NCBI RefSeq assembly: GCF_007786235.1 | Contig: NZ_VNFK01000005.1 | Span: 124,001 to 188,000, forward strand | Length of the DNA: 64,000 nt | DNA from: Paenarthrobacter nitroguajacolicus | GTDB taxonomy: Bacteria > Actinomycetota > Actinomycetes > Actinomycetales > Micrococcaceae | Direction of reading: 5' to 3' | Shown: one piece after another, positions 15,220-24,321 of the stretch | How the letters are laid out: every line of letters begins with the position of its first letter | How positions within the stretch are numbered: position 1 is the stretch's first letter | Position numbers and translations under genes: made by a program | The notes under the pieces: model-generated | The model's database searches: none | What the model was told of the DNA's origin: nothing | What the model saw: the letters and a program-made list of their open reading frames with translations, nothing else

Positions 15220-15642
15220 GTGAGCACCGAAACCGCCAAGAAACCGTCCGTTCTCTTTGTCTGCGTTCACAATGCGGGGCGCTCGCAGATGGCCGCGGCT
15301 TTCCTCACCACCCTTGCCCAAGGAGCCATCGAGGTCCGCTCCGCCGGTTCTCAGCCGGCCGACAAGGTTAACCCGGCTGCCGTCGAGGCGATGTCTGAAC
15401 TCGGCATCGACATGTCCGCGGAAATCCCCAAGGTTCTCACCACTGAGGCGGTCAAGGAATCGGACGTGGTCATCACCATGGGCTGCGGTGACGAATGCCC
15501 GTACTTCCCCGGCAAGCGCTACGAGGACTGGGTTCTTGAGGACCCTGCCGGGCAGGGTGTGGACGCTGTCCGGCCGATCCGCGACGATATCAAGACCCGC
15601 ATCGAGGCTCTGATCGCGTCACTGATCCCCGCCGCCAAGTAA
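15220..15642 (+). CDS. arsC: arsenate reductase, LMW-phosphatase fold (thioredoxin- or mycothiol-coupled)
   Basis: A 140-residue cytoplasmic enzyme reducing arsenate to arsenite. P-loop C15-X5-R21 (VCVHNAGRS) attacks arsenate; C89 and C93 (TMGCGDECP) are the resolving cysteines that form the disulfide relay; D108 in EDP is the general acid. The three-cysteine pattern matches thioredoxin-coupled ArsC enzymes such as that of Staphylococcus aureus, and the next gene is a thioredoxin reductase, so thioredoxin coupling is favoured; mycothiol use, known in actinobacteria, is the alternative. GTG start with GGAG upstream. Under three ArsR-type boxes. Confidence 0.92.
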   Translation: MSTETAKKPSVLFVCVHNAGRSQMAAAFLTTLAQGAIEVRSAGSQPADKVNPAAVEAMSELGIDMSAEIPKVLTTEAVKESDVVITMGCGDECPYFPGKRYEDWVLEDPAGQGVDAVRPIRDDIKTRIEALIASLIPAAK

Positions 15643-15666
15643 CCACGACTACCAGGAGCGACTCTC

Positions 15667-16644
15667 GTGAGCAACGAACAACTCATCATCATCGGGTCCG
15701 GTCCTGCCGGCTACACGGCGGCCATTTATGCCGCCCGCGCGGGCTTGAACCCCTTGGTTCTGGCCGGTTCCGTCACCGCTGGTGGCGCCCTGATGAACAC
15801 CACGGATGTGGAAAATTTCCCCGGGTTCCCTGGTGGTATTCAAGGCCCCGAGCTCATGGACGGTCTCCAGGAACAGGCAGAAAAGTTCGGCGCCCGCATA
15901 GTCTTCGACGACGTCACTGAGGTTGATCTCAAGGGTCACCTGAAGCGTGTTGTCACCGGAGCCGGTGAGACCCACGAGGCAACTGCCGTTATTCTCGCCA
16001 CTGGCTCGGCCTACAAAGAGCTGGGCCTGCCGGAAGAGAAGAAGCTGAGTGGCCACGGAGTGTCCTGGTGCGCCACGTGCGATGGTTTCTTCTTCCGCGA
16101 GCAGGACATCATTGTTGTCGGCGGCGGCGACTCAGCCATGGAAGAAGCCACCTTCCTCACGCGCTTTGGTAAGTCCGTCACGGTAGTGGTCCGGAAGGGA
16201 GAATTGCGGGCTTCCCGGATCATGGCCCAGCGTGCCAAGGACAATCCCAAGATCAAGTTTGCCTGGAATTCCGCTATTACGGCCATCCACGGGGACACCA
16301 AGGTCACGGGCGTGACGCTCAAGGACACGCGAACCGGTGAGACCCGTGAGCAGGCTGCAACCGGAATCTTCGTAGCCATCGGTCACCTGCCGCGGACCGA
16401 ACTGGTTGAAGGACAGGTGGACCTCGACGCCGAGGGCTACATCAAGGTGGATTCACCCACCACCTGCACCAATCTCTCCGGCGTCTTCGCGTGCGGCGAC
16501 GCCGTGGATCACCGCTACCGGCAAGCCATCACAGCGGCCGGCACTGGATGTTCGGCGGCACTGGACGCCGAGCGCTACCTTGCCGCCTTGGACGACGCTG
16601 ACAGCATCGCCACGGCACTGGTCGAAGAGCCCACGCACTTCTGA
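15667..16644 (+). CDS. trxB: thioredoxin reductase
   Basis: A 325-residue NADPH-dependent flavoprotein. The FAD-binding motif [11 protein letters not shown] is at 9-19, the redox pair is C135-X-X-C138 (SWCATCDG), the NADPH-binding motif [11 protein letters not shown] follows near 155, and the C-terminal FAD motif [16 protein letters not shown] is intact. Length is normal. It starts 24 bp after arsC with GGAG before a GTG, so it is cotranscribed and presumably recycles thioredoxin for the ArsC disulfide. Having a dedicated trxB inside an ars operon is known in other bacteria. The housekeeping trxB is presumably elsewhere in the genome. Confidence 0.93.
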   Translation: MSNEQLIIIGSGPAGYTAAIYAARAGLNPLVLAGSVTAGGALMNTTDVENFPGFPGGIQGPELMDGLQEQAEKFGARIVFDDVTEVDLKGHLKRVVTGAGETHEATAVILATGSAYKELGLPEEKKLSGHGVSWCATCDGFFFREQDIIVVGGGDSAMEEATFLTRFGKSVTVVVRKGELRASRIMAQRAKDNPKIKFAWNSAITAIHGDTKVTGVTLKDTRTGETREQAATGIFVAIGHLPRTELVEGQVDLDAEGYIKVDSPTTCTNLSGVFACGDAVDHRYRQAITAAGTGCSAALDAERYLAALDDADSIATALVEEPTHF

Positions 16645-16674
16645 GCAAATCCCCTACGGAGGTACGAGTAACCC

Positions 16675-18051
16675 ATGGATGAGAACCTTCCTGTTGCCGT
16701 AATCGGCGCCGGCCCTATCGGTTTGGCTGCAGCGGCCCACCTGCTCGAGCGAGGCCTGGTGCCGATGATTTTTGAGGCCGGGCCCTCAGCGGGCGCCGCC
16801 ATTGAGCAGTGGCGGCACATCCGCTTGTTCTCCCCGTGGCGGTTCAATCTCGACGCAGCGGCAGTACGGTTGCTGGAGCCCACGGGCTGGGAGTCGCCTC
16901 GGCTGACCGCCCTGCCATATGGCGGAGAACTCGTCGACAACTACCTGGCACCGTTGGCTGCGACCCCGGAGATCGCCGCCCGGCTCCAGACAGGATCCAA
17001 GGTCGTGGCGGTCACCCGTAAGGGCATGGACAAAACCCACGTGCGTGACCGCGATGCTACCCCCTTCACCGTGCGCGTTGAACACACTTCGGGGGAGGTG
17101 CGCGACTACACCGTGTCAGCAGTCATCGACGCCTCTGGCACGTGGTCCACGCGCAATCCGTTGGGAACTTCGGGGTTGCCGGCCATTGGTGAGGACCGTG
17201 CGGCGGTCCGGATCTCCTCGCCGCTGCCGGATGTTTCCGGCCGCGACCGAGGCTCCTTCGCCGGACGGCGCGTCCTGGTAGTCGGAGCGGGCCACTCTGC
17301 AGCCAACACCCTGATCAACCTCGCTGACCTGGCAAAGGAAGAGCCGGAGACAGGCATTCTTTGGGCGGTGCGGGGAGCCTCAGCAGAGAAGGTGTACGGC
17401 GGCGGCGATGCCGATGGATTACCGGCGCGTGGACAGCTTGGCGCTCGACTTCGCCGCTTGGTGGAGTCGGGCAGGATCGAGTTGCACACGAGCTTCGGTA
17501 TCAGTTCGTTCACTGATTCGGAGCACGGCTTGACAGTAACGTCAGGCGATGGACGCGCCCTGGTGACGGACGTCGTCGTGCCTTGTACGGGGTTCCGCCC
17601 TGATCTGGACATGCTCCGGGAACTGCGCCTGAACCTGGACCCTGCTGTTGAAGCGCCCACGGAGCTGGGGCCGCTCATTGACCCCGAGTTCCATTCCTGC
17701 GGGACCGTCCCACCACACGGCGCCAAGGTACTCGCCCACCCGGAGAAAGACTTCTACATCGTTGGCATGAAGTCCTACGGACGCGCTCCAACGTTCTTGC
17801 TGGCCACCGGTTATGAGCAGGTTCGCTCTGTAGCTGCTGCACTGGCTGGAGATCAGGTGGCGGCTGACACGGTGCACTTGGAACTACCGGAAACCGGTGT
17901 CTGCTCATCCGACGCTGGTACCAGTTGCGACGTTCCTGCCGCCTCATCTGCGACTGAAGAGATCGAGGAGGCCGGCGGCTGCTGCGGCACCCCTGAACCT
18001 GTATTGATCGGTATCCCCACCGGGCTGGCCCACGGCCGTTCCGGCGGATAA
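16675..18051 (+). CDS. FAD/NAD(P)-dependent oxidoreductase with Cys-rich tail, ArsO-like
   Basis: A 458-residue two-dinucleotide-fold flavoprotein. The FAD motif GAGPIGLAAAAHLL starts at residue 11, EAGPSAGAAIEQWRHIRLFSPW follows, and an NAD(P) motif VVGAGHSAANTLINLAD lies near 200. Flavin monooxygenase-like proteins called ArsO occur in many ars operons, with unsettled function. Unusual here is the tail after residue 405, with Cys in ETGVCSS and GTSCDV and a C436-C437 pair (GGCCGTPEP) next to an acidic stretch; such a vicinal dithiol could hold As(III). It follows trxB by 30 bp with GGAGG upstream and ends the operon. Reaction unknown. Confidence 0.8.
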   Translation: MDENLPVAVIGAGPIGLAAAAHLLERGLVPMIFEAGPSAGAAIEQWRHIRLFSPWRFNLDAAAVRLLEPTGWESPRLTALPYGGELVDNYLAPLAATPEIAARLQTGSKVVAVTRKGMDKTHVRDRDATPFTVRVEHTSGEVRDYTVSAVIDASGTWSTRNPLGTSGLPAIGEDRAAVRISSPLPDVSGRDRGSFAGRRVLVVGAGHSAANTLINLADLAKEEPETGILWAVRGASAEKVYGGGDADGLPARGQLGARLRRLVESGRIELHTSFGISSFTDSEHGLTVTSGDGRALVTDVVVPCTGFRPDLDMLRELRLNLDPAVEAPTELGPLIDPEFHSCGTVPPHGAKVLAHPEKDFYIVGMKSYGRAPTFLLATGYEQVRSVAAALAGDQVAADTVHLELPETGVCSSDAGTSCDVPAASSATEEIEEAGGCCGTPEPVLIGIPTGLAHGRSGG

Positions 18052-18072
18052 CTGCCTCGACCAAGGGCTGAG

Positions 18073-18939
18073 TCAGGCGCTGACGGTATTTCGCTCGCGG
18101 TACCCGTCAGCGGCGTAAACACCGAGGACCCGGACCTCAGTGGTGAAGAACTCCAACTCTTCCAATGCCCGGCGGAGCCGGGCATCCTCCGGGTGCCCTT
18201 CGACGTCCGAGAGGAACATGGTGGCAGCGAACTCGTCGCCCACCATGTAGCTCTCCAAACGGGTCATGTTGAGGCCGTTGGTCGCGAAGCCGCCCAGTGC
18301 CTTGTAAAGGGCTGAAGGAACGTTGCGGACGCGGAACACGAAGCTGGTGATCGCGGGCCCCGGTAGTTCTGCCTTCGTGGGGAGCTCGCGTTCACGGGCC
18401 AAAACAACAAAACGGGTGGTGTTGGTGGGGTCATCTTCGACGCCGGAGGCCAAGACGTCCAGCCCGTACAGTTGGGCGGCGAGCGGCGGAGCGAGAGACA
18501 GCTTTCGGGGATCGTTCCAATCCCTGACTTCACGGGCTGATCCCGCTGTGTCGCCAGCAATAACAGGCTTGAGCCCGGCTTCGCGGATGATCCTGCGGCA
18601 CTGACCCAGCGCATGGATGTGGCTGTGGACCTCTGTTGCGCCTTCGATGGTGCTGCCCGGAATCCCCAGGAGGTCGAAGCGGATGGGCAGGAAGTACTCG
18701 CCCACGATCTGAAGCTTGGACTGGGGCAGAAGGACGTGGATGTCGGCCACTCGTCCGGCGATGGAGTTCTCAATCGGGATCATGGCCAGATCGACTTCGC
18801 CCGAGGCTACCAAGTCAAAGGCGTCCTCAAAGCTCGCGCACGGAACGCTCTCGAGTTCGGGGAACATTTCCTTGCACGCGAGATCCGAATTGGCTCCCGG
18901 CTCACCTTGGTACGCAATCTTCTGGGGCATGGTGCTCAT
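18073..18939 (-). CDS. pheA: prephenate dehydratase
   Basis: A 288-residue cytoplasmic enzyme converting prephenate to phenylpyruvate in phenylalanine synthesis. The catalytic domain (residues 5-185) contains IAYQGEPGANS, PIENSIAGRV and the essential TTRF motif at 174-177. A regulatory ACT domain follows (SFVFRVRNVPSALYKALGGFATNGLNMTRLESYMV, about 195-275) and should give feedback control by phenylalanine. Length is normal for a stand-alone PheA. Start ATG 18939 (MSTMPQ) is chosen; ATG 18930 is an alternative and the ribosome site is weak. The open frame reaches further upstream through the palindromic repeat, which is not plausible coding sequence. Confidence 0.93.
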   Translation of the reverse strand: MSTMPQKIAYQGEPGANSDLACKEMFPELESVPCASFEDAFDLVASGEVDLAMIPIENSIAGRVADIHVLLPQSKLQIVGEYFLPIRFDLLGIPGSTIEGATEVHSHIHALGQCRRIIREAGLKPVIAGDTAGSAREVRDWNDPRKLSLAPPLAAQLYGLDVLASGVEDDPTNTTRFVVLARERELPTKAELPGPAITSFVFRVRNVPSALYKALGGFATNGLNMTRLESYMVGDEFAATMFLSDVEGHPEDARLRRALEELEFFTTEVRVLGVYAADGYRERNTVSA

Positions 18940-18995
18940 AGTTACACGCCGAACCCCCGGCAACCCAACCGCGTCCACCCTGTGGCTGGAAAGCG

Positions 18996-19055
18996 AACTG
19001 ACTGGCATTAGTGGTTGGAATGAGGACTCATAGCAACCACTAATGCCAGTCAGTT
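18996..19055. repeat. dispersed palindromic repeat, copy 1 (terminator-like)
   Basis: Perfect 22-bp arms (18996-19017 and 19034-19055; core ACTGGCATTAGTGGTTG) flank a 16-bp centre that itself contains ATGAG-GA-CTCAT. A second copy with almost the same arms lies at 36646-36719. Both copies directly follow the stop of a minus-strand gene, so they probably end transcription, but conserved arm sequence goes beyond what a terminator needs. Confidence 0.75.
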
Positions 19056-19072
19056 GGGGGAAACAAAAAGTG

Positions 19073-20485
19073 CTAGCCGTTGATGATCTGCGGGACGCCG
19101 AGTGCCTTGAGGCCTTCGGCGCCGAATTCCAGGCCGTAGCCGGACTGCTTCGCGCCACCGAACGGGATGCGCGGGTCCACGGCGCCGTGCTTGTTGATCC
19201 ACACGGTGCCGGCCTGGATTCGTGAGGCGACTTCCCGTGCGGCACCCACGTCGGAGGACCACACCGAGGCGCCCAGGCCGACGTCGAGCGCGTTCGCCTT
19301 GGCCACCGCCTCGTCAACGGTGCTGTACTTGATGATGGGCAACGCGGGTCCGAACTGTTCTTCGGCCACCAGCGGGTTGTCGTTGTCGATGTCCGCCACC
19401 AGCGTGGTGGGGTAGAAGTTGCCGGGCTGCTCGGCGTCCGGGTTGCCGCCGATCAGCACGCGGGCACCCGAAGCCTTAGCGGCGTCCACGAGTCGGGCCA
19501 CGATGTCGTACTGCTGCCTGTTCTGCAACGGGCCCAGAACGTTGTTCTCATCCAGGCCGTTACCCATGGGCATCGCAGCAGCAACAGCAGTGAGCTCTGA
19601 ACACACGGCGTCGTACTGCGACTCGTGGACGTACAGGCGCTTCAGGGCGGCGCAGGTCTGACCGGTGTTGATGAACGCGCCCCAGAACAGGCCCTCGGCG
19701 ATGGCCTTGGGGTCGGAGTCCGGCAGGACGATACCGGCGTCATTGCCACCGAGTTCCAATGTGAGCCGCTTGACGGTATCGGCCGACGAACGGATGATCG
19801 CCTTGCCCGTGGCGGTGGAGCCAGTGAACATGACCTTGCCAATGGCGTCGTGGGAGGCGAGCGCTTCGCCGACCTCGCGGCCGCCGGAGACCACGGACAG
19901 CAGACCTTCGGGCAGCTCTTCGTTGATGATCGAAGCCAGTGCCAGCACGGACAACGGCGTGTATTCGGACGGCTTGACCACCACGGCGTTGCCCATGCGC
20001 AGGGCCGGGGCGATCTGCCAGACCGTGATCATCATGGGCCAGTTCCACGGCCCAATGGCACCCACGACGCCGATGGGCCGGTAGTGCAGCTCGGCGCGGG
20101 TTTCGCCGTCGTCCACTACAGTCTCGGGATCCAAAGGCGTGGCGGCGGTGGCGCGGAGCCAAGCGGCGCAGGCACCGACTTCGAAGCGCGCGTTCGGGCC
20201 GTTCAGCGGCTTGCCTTGCTCGCGGGAGAGCAGTTGGGCGAGTTCTTCAGCGGAACGTTCGACGGCGTCGGCGGCCTTCATGAGTGCAGCGGACCTGGCG
20301 TCGTGGCCCAAGGCAGCCCACGCAGGTTGCGCGGAAGTGGCGGCGGTGATGGCGGCTTCGAGGTCCTCGACGGTGTGAACTGGTGCTTCGCCAACAGCCT
20401 CACCCGTCGCCGGGTCAAGGATGGTGCGGCTGTTCTGGCCGGGGGCTGGGGTGATCGAGGCCAGCAGGGCGTCGTAAGTCTCCAT
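19073..20485 (-). CDS. NAD(P)-dependent aldehyde dehydrogenase
   Basis: A 470-residue aldehyde dehydrogenase of the class that includes succinate-semialdehyde and aromatic aldehyde dehydrogenases. The motif GAIGPWNWPMM, nucleotide-binding FTGSTATGKAI, general base Glu in LTLELGGNDAG and nucleophile Cys in NTGQTCAALKR are all present, as is the C-terminal PFGGAKQSGYGLEFG. Start ATG 20485 has GGAG 8 nt upstream; the frame continues to 20560 without support. It is a single gene, with a palindromic repeat after its stop. The aldehyde cannot be told from sequence; the amine oxidase nearby makes aldehydes, but the two are separated by two genes. Confidence 0.88.
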   Translation of the reverse strand: METYDALLASITPAPGQNSRTILDPATGEAVGEAPVHTVEDLEAAITAATSAQPAWAALGHDARSAALMKAADAVERSAEELAQLLSREQGKPLNGPNARFEVGACAAWLRATAATPLDPETVVDDGETRAELHYRPIGVVGAIGPWNWPMMITVWQIAPALRMGNAVVVKPSEYTPLSVLALASIINEELPEGLLSVVSGGREVGEALASHDAIGKVMFTGSTATGKAIIRSSADTVKRLTLELGGNDAGIVLPDSDPKAIAEGLFWGAFINTGQTCAALKRLYVHESQYDAVCSELTAVAAAMPMGNGLDENNVLGPLQNRQQYDIVARLVDAAKASGARVLIGGNPDAEQPGNFYPTTLVADIDNDNPLVAEEQFGPALPIIKYSTVDEAVAKANALDVGLGASVWSSDVGAAREVASRIQAGTVWINKHGAVDPRIPFGGAKQSGYGLEFGAEGLKALGVPQIING

Positions 20486-20646
20486 TGGTACTCCGCTCGG
20501 GTAGTAAGTCTTGGCGGCCAGTAAGGCGCGCGGCGATATTCCCAGTGTGGTCGGCGTCACGCGGCTGGGCCTTGTCTATGCACGAACAGCCCTTGACGGG
20601 AAGTGAACGCTTTCAGTTACGACGGTCCTGCTTGATAATCGACCTT

Positions 20647-21288
20647 GTGACTCTTGCTTCCCTCGCAGCCTTCGCTGGCCTCTGCCTGGTCCTGTCCGTA
20701 ACGCCCGGACCGGACACGTTCCTTGTCCTGCGCATCGCGTTGAACCGTCCCAGTGCCGGTATTGCGGCTGCCGCGGGATCTGCCGTGGGCGCCATTGCTT
20801 GGGCTGGACTGGTGGGCGTTGGACTCGCCGCCATCTTGGAGCAGTCCGCGGAATTGTTCCGCTGGGTCAAGATTGCAGGCGGCCTGTACCTGCTGTATCT
20901 GGGGGTGTCGTCGTTCATCAAATCCCGCAAGGCGGCCAAGTCAGCTGCCGGCGGTGAGCGCGCCAATGAGCCACTTCCGTACAGCCGACTCTCGGCCTTG
21001 GGCGCCGGAGCCTTGTCCACCCTCCTCAATCCGAAGGTTGGCCTCTTTTACCTGGCCGTGGTCCCTCAGTTCATCCCGCACGGCGGCGACACCATGGGCA
21101 CCTCGCTCATTCTGGGCGTGGTGGTGGCCGTCATCGCCTTCGCGTATCTCTCGATTATCGCCGTGGTGGCGTTCAAAGCGATGCGATGGCTCAAGCGGCC
21201 CAAGGTGGGCACCGTCGTCGAGCGTGTCAGCAGCGGCGTGATTGCCGGGCTGGGCGTCGGCGTGGTGGCATCGGGCGCCACGAGCTAA
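20647..21288 (+). CDS. LysE/RhtB-family amino-acid exporter
   Basis: A 213-residue membrane exporter with six hydrophobic segments. LSVTPGPDTFLVLRIAL near residue 17, GGLYLLYLGVSSFIKSR near 80 and LLNPKVGLFYLAVVPQF near 125 are the LysE family signatures. The substrate is unknown. The best start is GTG 20647, which follows a GATAAT -10 box (20634-20639) by 7 nt with no ribosome site, so translation from a leaderless mRNA is likely. It converges on the TetR gene with a hairpin between them. Confidence 0.87.
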   Translation: MTLASLAAFAGLCLVLSVTPGPDTFLVLRIALNRPSAGIAAAAGSAVGAIAWAGLVGVGLAAILEQSAELFRWVKIAGGLYLLYLGVSSFIKSRKAAKSAAGGERANEPLPYSRLSALGAGALSTLLNPKVGLFYLAVVPQFIPHGGDTMGTSLILGVVVAVIAFAYLSIIAVVAFKAMRWLKRPKVGTVVERVSSGVIAGLGVGVVASGATS

Positions 21289-21315
21289 TGGCGCCGCCTG
21301 CTGCCTACGGCGCCA
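21289..21315. terminator. hairpin between convergent lysE and tetR genes
   Basis: Perfect 8-bp arms TGGCGCCG (21289-21296) and CGGCGCCA (21308-21315) with an 11-nt loop begin at the exporter stop and reach into the end of tetR. There is no T-run, so it is a structural call only; it could serve both strands. Confidence 0.5.
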
Positions 21316-21895
21316 GCAGTGCCAGGTAATTGTCCAACTGCCCCTCGAGGTCCAGCGAGAAGTGCTCGTTGGGGGACAGCGCGGCCACGATCTGTGCGCC
21401 CAGCATCATGTTGAGCAGGTGATCGGCGACGGCGGCGTCCCCGATGGGGGTGGCGATCTCACCGGCCGCCCGGGCTGCTGCGCAGTGGGCCGTGATGGTG
21501 GTGTGCCACTGGCTCATGGACTCGCTGTGGAGGGCGGCCATGTCGGCGTCGTTGAGTGCCTTCTGCCAGAACGGGATCACGATGCGGGCTTCGTTGACGC
21601 GTTCCTCATCCAGGGGCAGGACTTCGGCGCAGAATGCGCGGAGGGCCGCCACCCCTGAGAGTCCGTCGGTTATGGTGGCGATGCGTTGGTTGGTGCGGTT
21701 GAAGACGTGCCCGAAAGCCGACGTCAGCAGCAGGTCCTTGGTGGGGAAGTAGGGCTTGAGGGCGCCGTTGGCGAAGCCAGCTTCCTCGGCTATCTCCCGC
21801 ATGGTGGCGCCTTCCATGCCGAGCCTTGCGATGATCCGCCACGTTGCATCCACCAGTTCGAGGCGTCGTTGATCGTGGTCCACAATCTTTGGCAC
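21305..21895 (-). CDS. TetR-family repressor, probable regulator of the amine oxidase
   Basis: A 196-residue TetR regulator. The N-terminal helix-turn-helix is [49 protein letters not shown] (residues about 13-60), followed by an all-helical ligand domain. GTG 21895 is preferred, with GGGAG 9 nt before it; the open frame continues to 21943. It is divergent from the copper amine oxidase, and a 26-bp dyad lies in the shared promoter, so it most likely represses the oxidase and itself, releasing on an amine or its aldehyde. The ligand assignment is inference. Confidence 0.87.
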   Translation of the reverse strand: MPKIVDHDQRRLELVDATWRIIARLGMEGATMREIAEEAGFANGALKPYFPTKDLLLTSAFGHVFNRTNQRIATITDGLSGVAALRAFCAEVLPLDEERVNEARIVIPFWQKALNDADMAALHSESMSQWHTTITAHCAAARAAGEIATPIGDAAVADHLLNMMLGAQIVAALSPNEHFSLDLEGQLDNYLALLAP

Positions 21896-21955
21896 TGGCT
21901 GGGCTCCCGGAAAAATAATTGGCGGAAAGGTCTTGTGACCCATCTTACGTTTTGG

Positions 21956-21981
21956 TTATTCTCTACACCTATAGAAAATAA
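21956..21981. promoter_or_regulatory. palindromic TetR operator upstream of the amine oxidase
   Basis: Arms TTATTCTCTA (21956-21965) and TAGAAAATAA (21972-21981) pair at 9 of 10 positions around a 6-bp centre. It is about midway between the divergent tetR and oxidase starts, in an AT-rich stretch that could hold both -10 boxes. Confidence 0.6.
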
Positions 21982-22018
21982 ATCCCGACCCATCATAGGT
22001 CCCGGACAAGAGGCAGCC

Positions 22019-23974
22019 ATGACGCCCACAGCAACTGAGACAGCCACCCAGTACCGCCTGGCCACGGGCACCGAGATCTCCGAGGTCCAGGCAATCCTGC
22101 AGGCCGCCGGACACCTCGGTTCCGAAAAGCGGATCGCCTACCTGGGGTTGGTGGATCCTTCCCGTGGGCAGGCAGAGGCAGACCGCCGATTCCGGGTGTT
22201 CATCCACGACATCTCCGGCGGAGCACCCACGGACGTCCTGGTTTCGGTGACCCGCGGCGAAATCCTCACTGCCAAGGAACTGGACACCAAGGTCTCCGGC
22301 GAACTCCCCGTGCTGGAGGAAGAGTTTGAGGTAGTGGAAACGCTCCTCGCCACAGATGAACGCTGGCTGGCAGCCCTCGCCGCCCGGAACCTGGACGTGG
22401 AAAAGGTCCGCGTCGCTCCGTTGTCCGCCGGCGTCTTTGAATACGACGACGAACGCGGCCGTCGCATCCTCCGCGGCCTGGCCTTCGTACAGGACTTCCC
22501 CGAGGACAGCGCCTGGGCCCACCCGGTGGATGGTTTGGTGGCGTACGTGGACGTGGTCAACAAGGAAGTCACCCAGGTCATCGACCTCGGCGCCATGCCC
22601 ATCCCTGCAGAACACGGAAACTACACGGATCCTGAACTGACCGGCCCGCTCCGGGAAACCCAGAAACCCATCAGCATCACCCAGCCCGAAGGTCCAAGCT
22701 TCACCGTCACGGGCGGCAACCATGTCGAGTGGGAAAAGTGGAGCGTGGACGTCGGCTTCGATGTCCGCGAAGGAGTTGTCCTCCACAACCTTGCCTTTCA
22801 GGACGGCGAGAAGAAGCGGCCCATCATCAACCGCGCCTCCATCGCCGAGATGGTGGTTCCCTACGGCGACCCTTCGCCTATCCGGTCGTGGCAGAACTAC
22901 TTCGACACCGGCGAATACCTGGTGGGCCAGTACGCCAACTCGCTGGAACTCGGTTGCGACTGCCTGGGTGACATCACCTACCTCAGCCCGGTCATCAGTG
23001 ACGCCTTCGGCAACCCCCGCGAGATCCGCAACGGCATCTGCATGCACGAGGAAGACTGGGGCATCCTGTCCAAGCACTCCGACCTCTGGACCGGCATCAA
23101 CTACACCCGCCGCAACCGCCGCCTGGTGATCTCCTTCTTCACCACCATCGGCAACTACGACTACGGCTTCTACTGGTACCTCTACCTGGACGGCACCATC
23201 GAGTTCGAAGCCAAAGCCACCGGCGTCGTGTTCACCAGTGCCTTCCCGGAAGGCGGCTCGGACAACATTTCCCAGCTGGCCCCCGGCCTCGGCGCACCCT
23301 TCCACCAGCACCTCTTCAGCGCCCGCCTGGACATGGCCATCGACGGTTTCACCAACCGCGTGGAGGAAGAAGACGTGATCCGCCAGGCCATGGGCGAAGG
23401 CAACGAGCGCGGCAACGCGTTCTCTCGGAAGCGCACGCTCCTGACCAAAGAATCCCAGGCCGTCCGCGAAGCCGATGCCCGCAGTGGCCGTACCTGGATC
23501 ATCTCCAACCCGGAGTCCAAGAACCGTCTCGGTGAACCGGTCGGCTACAAGCTCCACTCCGAGAACCAGCCCACGCTGCTGGCCGATCCCGGCTCCTCCA
23601 TCGCCAAGCGCGCGGCCTTCGCCACCAAGGACGTATGGGTCACCCGCTACGCCGACGAGGAGCGCTACCCGACGGGCGACTTCGTGAACCAGCACTCAGG
23701 CGGCGCCGGCCTCCCGGCCTACGTTGCCCAGGACCGCGACATCGACGGCCAGGACATCGTCCTCTGGCACACCTTCGGCCTCACACATTTCCCGCGCGTG
23801 GAGGACTGGCCGATCATGCCCGTGGACACGGTTGGTTTCAAACTCCGCCCCGAAGGGTTCTTCGATCGCAGCCCCGTTCTGGATGTTCCGGCCAACACCT
23901 CAGGCTCAAGCTGCCACAGCGTAGCCTCTTCCGACGACGACCACCACGGCGAACCCGCCGGGCACTGCCACTAA
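22019..23974 (+). CDS. copper amine oxidase, phenylethylamine-oxidase type
   Basis: A 651-residue quinoprotein oxidising primary amines to aldehydes with release of ammonia and H2O2. Tyr380 in GNYDYG is the precursor of topaquinone, Asp296 in NYFDTGEY is the catalytic base, and His429, His431 (PFHQHLF) and His590 (GLTHFP) bind copper. Each is two residues below the number I recall for the Arthrobacter globiformis enzyme (AGAO), and long stretches appear near-identical, so phenylethylamine is a likely substrate. ATG 22019 has AGAGG upstream. The C-terminus has an added acidic His/Cys-rich tail ([15 protein letters not shown]). Divergent from tetR. Confidence 0.95.
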   Translation: MTPTATETATQYRLATGTEISEVQAILQAAGHLGSEKRIAYLGLVDPSRGQAEADRRFRVFIHDISGGAPTDVLVSVTRGEILTAKELDTKVSGELPVLEEEFEVVETLLATDERWLAALAARNLDVEKVRVAPLSAGVFEYDDERGRRILRGLAFVQDFPEDSAWAHPVDGLVAYVDVVNKEVTQVIDLGAMPIPAEHGNYTDPELTGPLRETQKPISITQPEGPSFTVTGGNHVEWEKWSVDVGFDVREGVVLHNLAFQDGEKKRPIINRASIAEMVVPYGDPSPIRSWQNYFDTGEYLVGQYANSLELGCDCLGDITYLSPVISDAFGNPREIRNGICMHEEDWGILSKHSDLWTGINYTRRNRRLVISFFTTIGNYDYGFYWYLYLDGTIEFEAKATGVVFTSAFPEGGSDNISQLAPGLGAPFHQHLFSARLDMAIDGFTNRVEEEDVIRQAMGEGNERGNAFSRKRTLLTKESQAVREADARSGRTWIISNPESKNRLGEPVGYKLHSENQPTLLADPGSSIAKRAAFATKDVWVTRYADEERYPTGDFVNQHSGGAGLPAYVAQDRDIDGQDIVLWHTFGLTHFPRVEDWPIMPVDTVGFKLRPEGFFDRSPVLDVPANTSGSSCHSVASSDDDHHGEPAGHCH

Positions 23975-23997
23975 CCGGCACGCCACCAACCGGGACC

Positions 23998-24321
23998 ATG
24001 ACAACCACTGCAGGGCGGGTCCGTTCACGCGGGCCCGTCCTCCATCCCCGCTTCTGTGCGGCGCTGACAGCGGTCTCCTGCGCCGTGCATCTCTGGCTCG
24101 CGACTTCGGGACACCACGCCGCCTGGCTGGGCATTCTCATGATCGGCCTGGCCGCTGTCTGCATTCCGTGCACAGTCCACATTTGGCGGCACAGCAGGGT
24201 GGGCGCGCTCCACCAAGTGACTATCTCTGCCCTCGCCATGGTGGGACTGCACGCCCTCCTGCTGCTGGGAGCGGGCGGTGCCGGACCACCCACGGCGGCA
24301 GGCCGTCGTCGAACGCTGTAG
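23998..24321 (+). CDS. small polytopic membrane protein, possibly frameshifted
   Basis: A 107-residue frame beginning 24 bp after the amine oxidase. It has three hydrophobic segments: FCAALTAVSCAVHLWLA, AAWLGILMIGLAAVCIPCTVHIW and VTISALAMVGLHALLLLGAGG. After the third it turns hydrophilic (PPTAAGRRRTL) and stops. In another frame downstream, a fourth typical membrane helix (LLLVIGLEITTAFLAATLVARLRRR) follows at once, so the gene may carry a frameshift or a sequence error. No named family recognised. Confidence 0.6.
   Translation: MTTTAGRVRSRGPVLHPRFCAALTAVSCAVHLWLATSGHHAAWLGILMIGLAAVCIPCTVHIWRHSRVGALHQVTISALAMVGLHALLLLGAGGAGPPTAAGRRRTL

Noticed and set aside
18940..19317. upstream extension of the prephenate dehydratase frame
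   Set aside because: It runs through the palindromic repeat and the end of the aldehyde dehydrogenase gene; homology begins at MPQKIAYQG.
55..21288. the two LysE genes as a recent duplication
   Set aside because: They share family motifs only; the sequences and neighbours differ, so they are old paralogues.
21956..23695. 579-codon open frame antisense to the amine oxidase
   Set aside because: Shadow of a highly conserved coding sequence with all catalytic residues; no family resemblance and no start signal.
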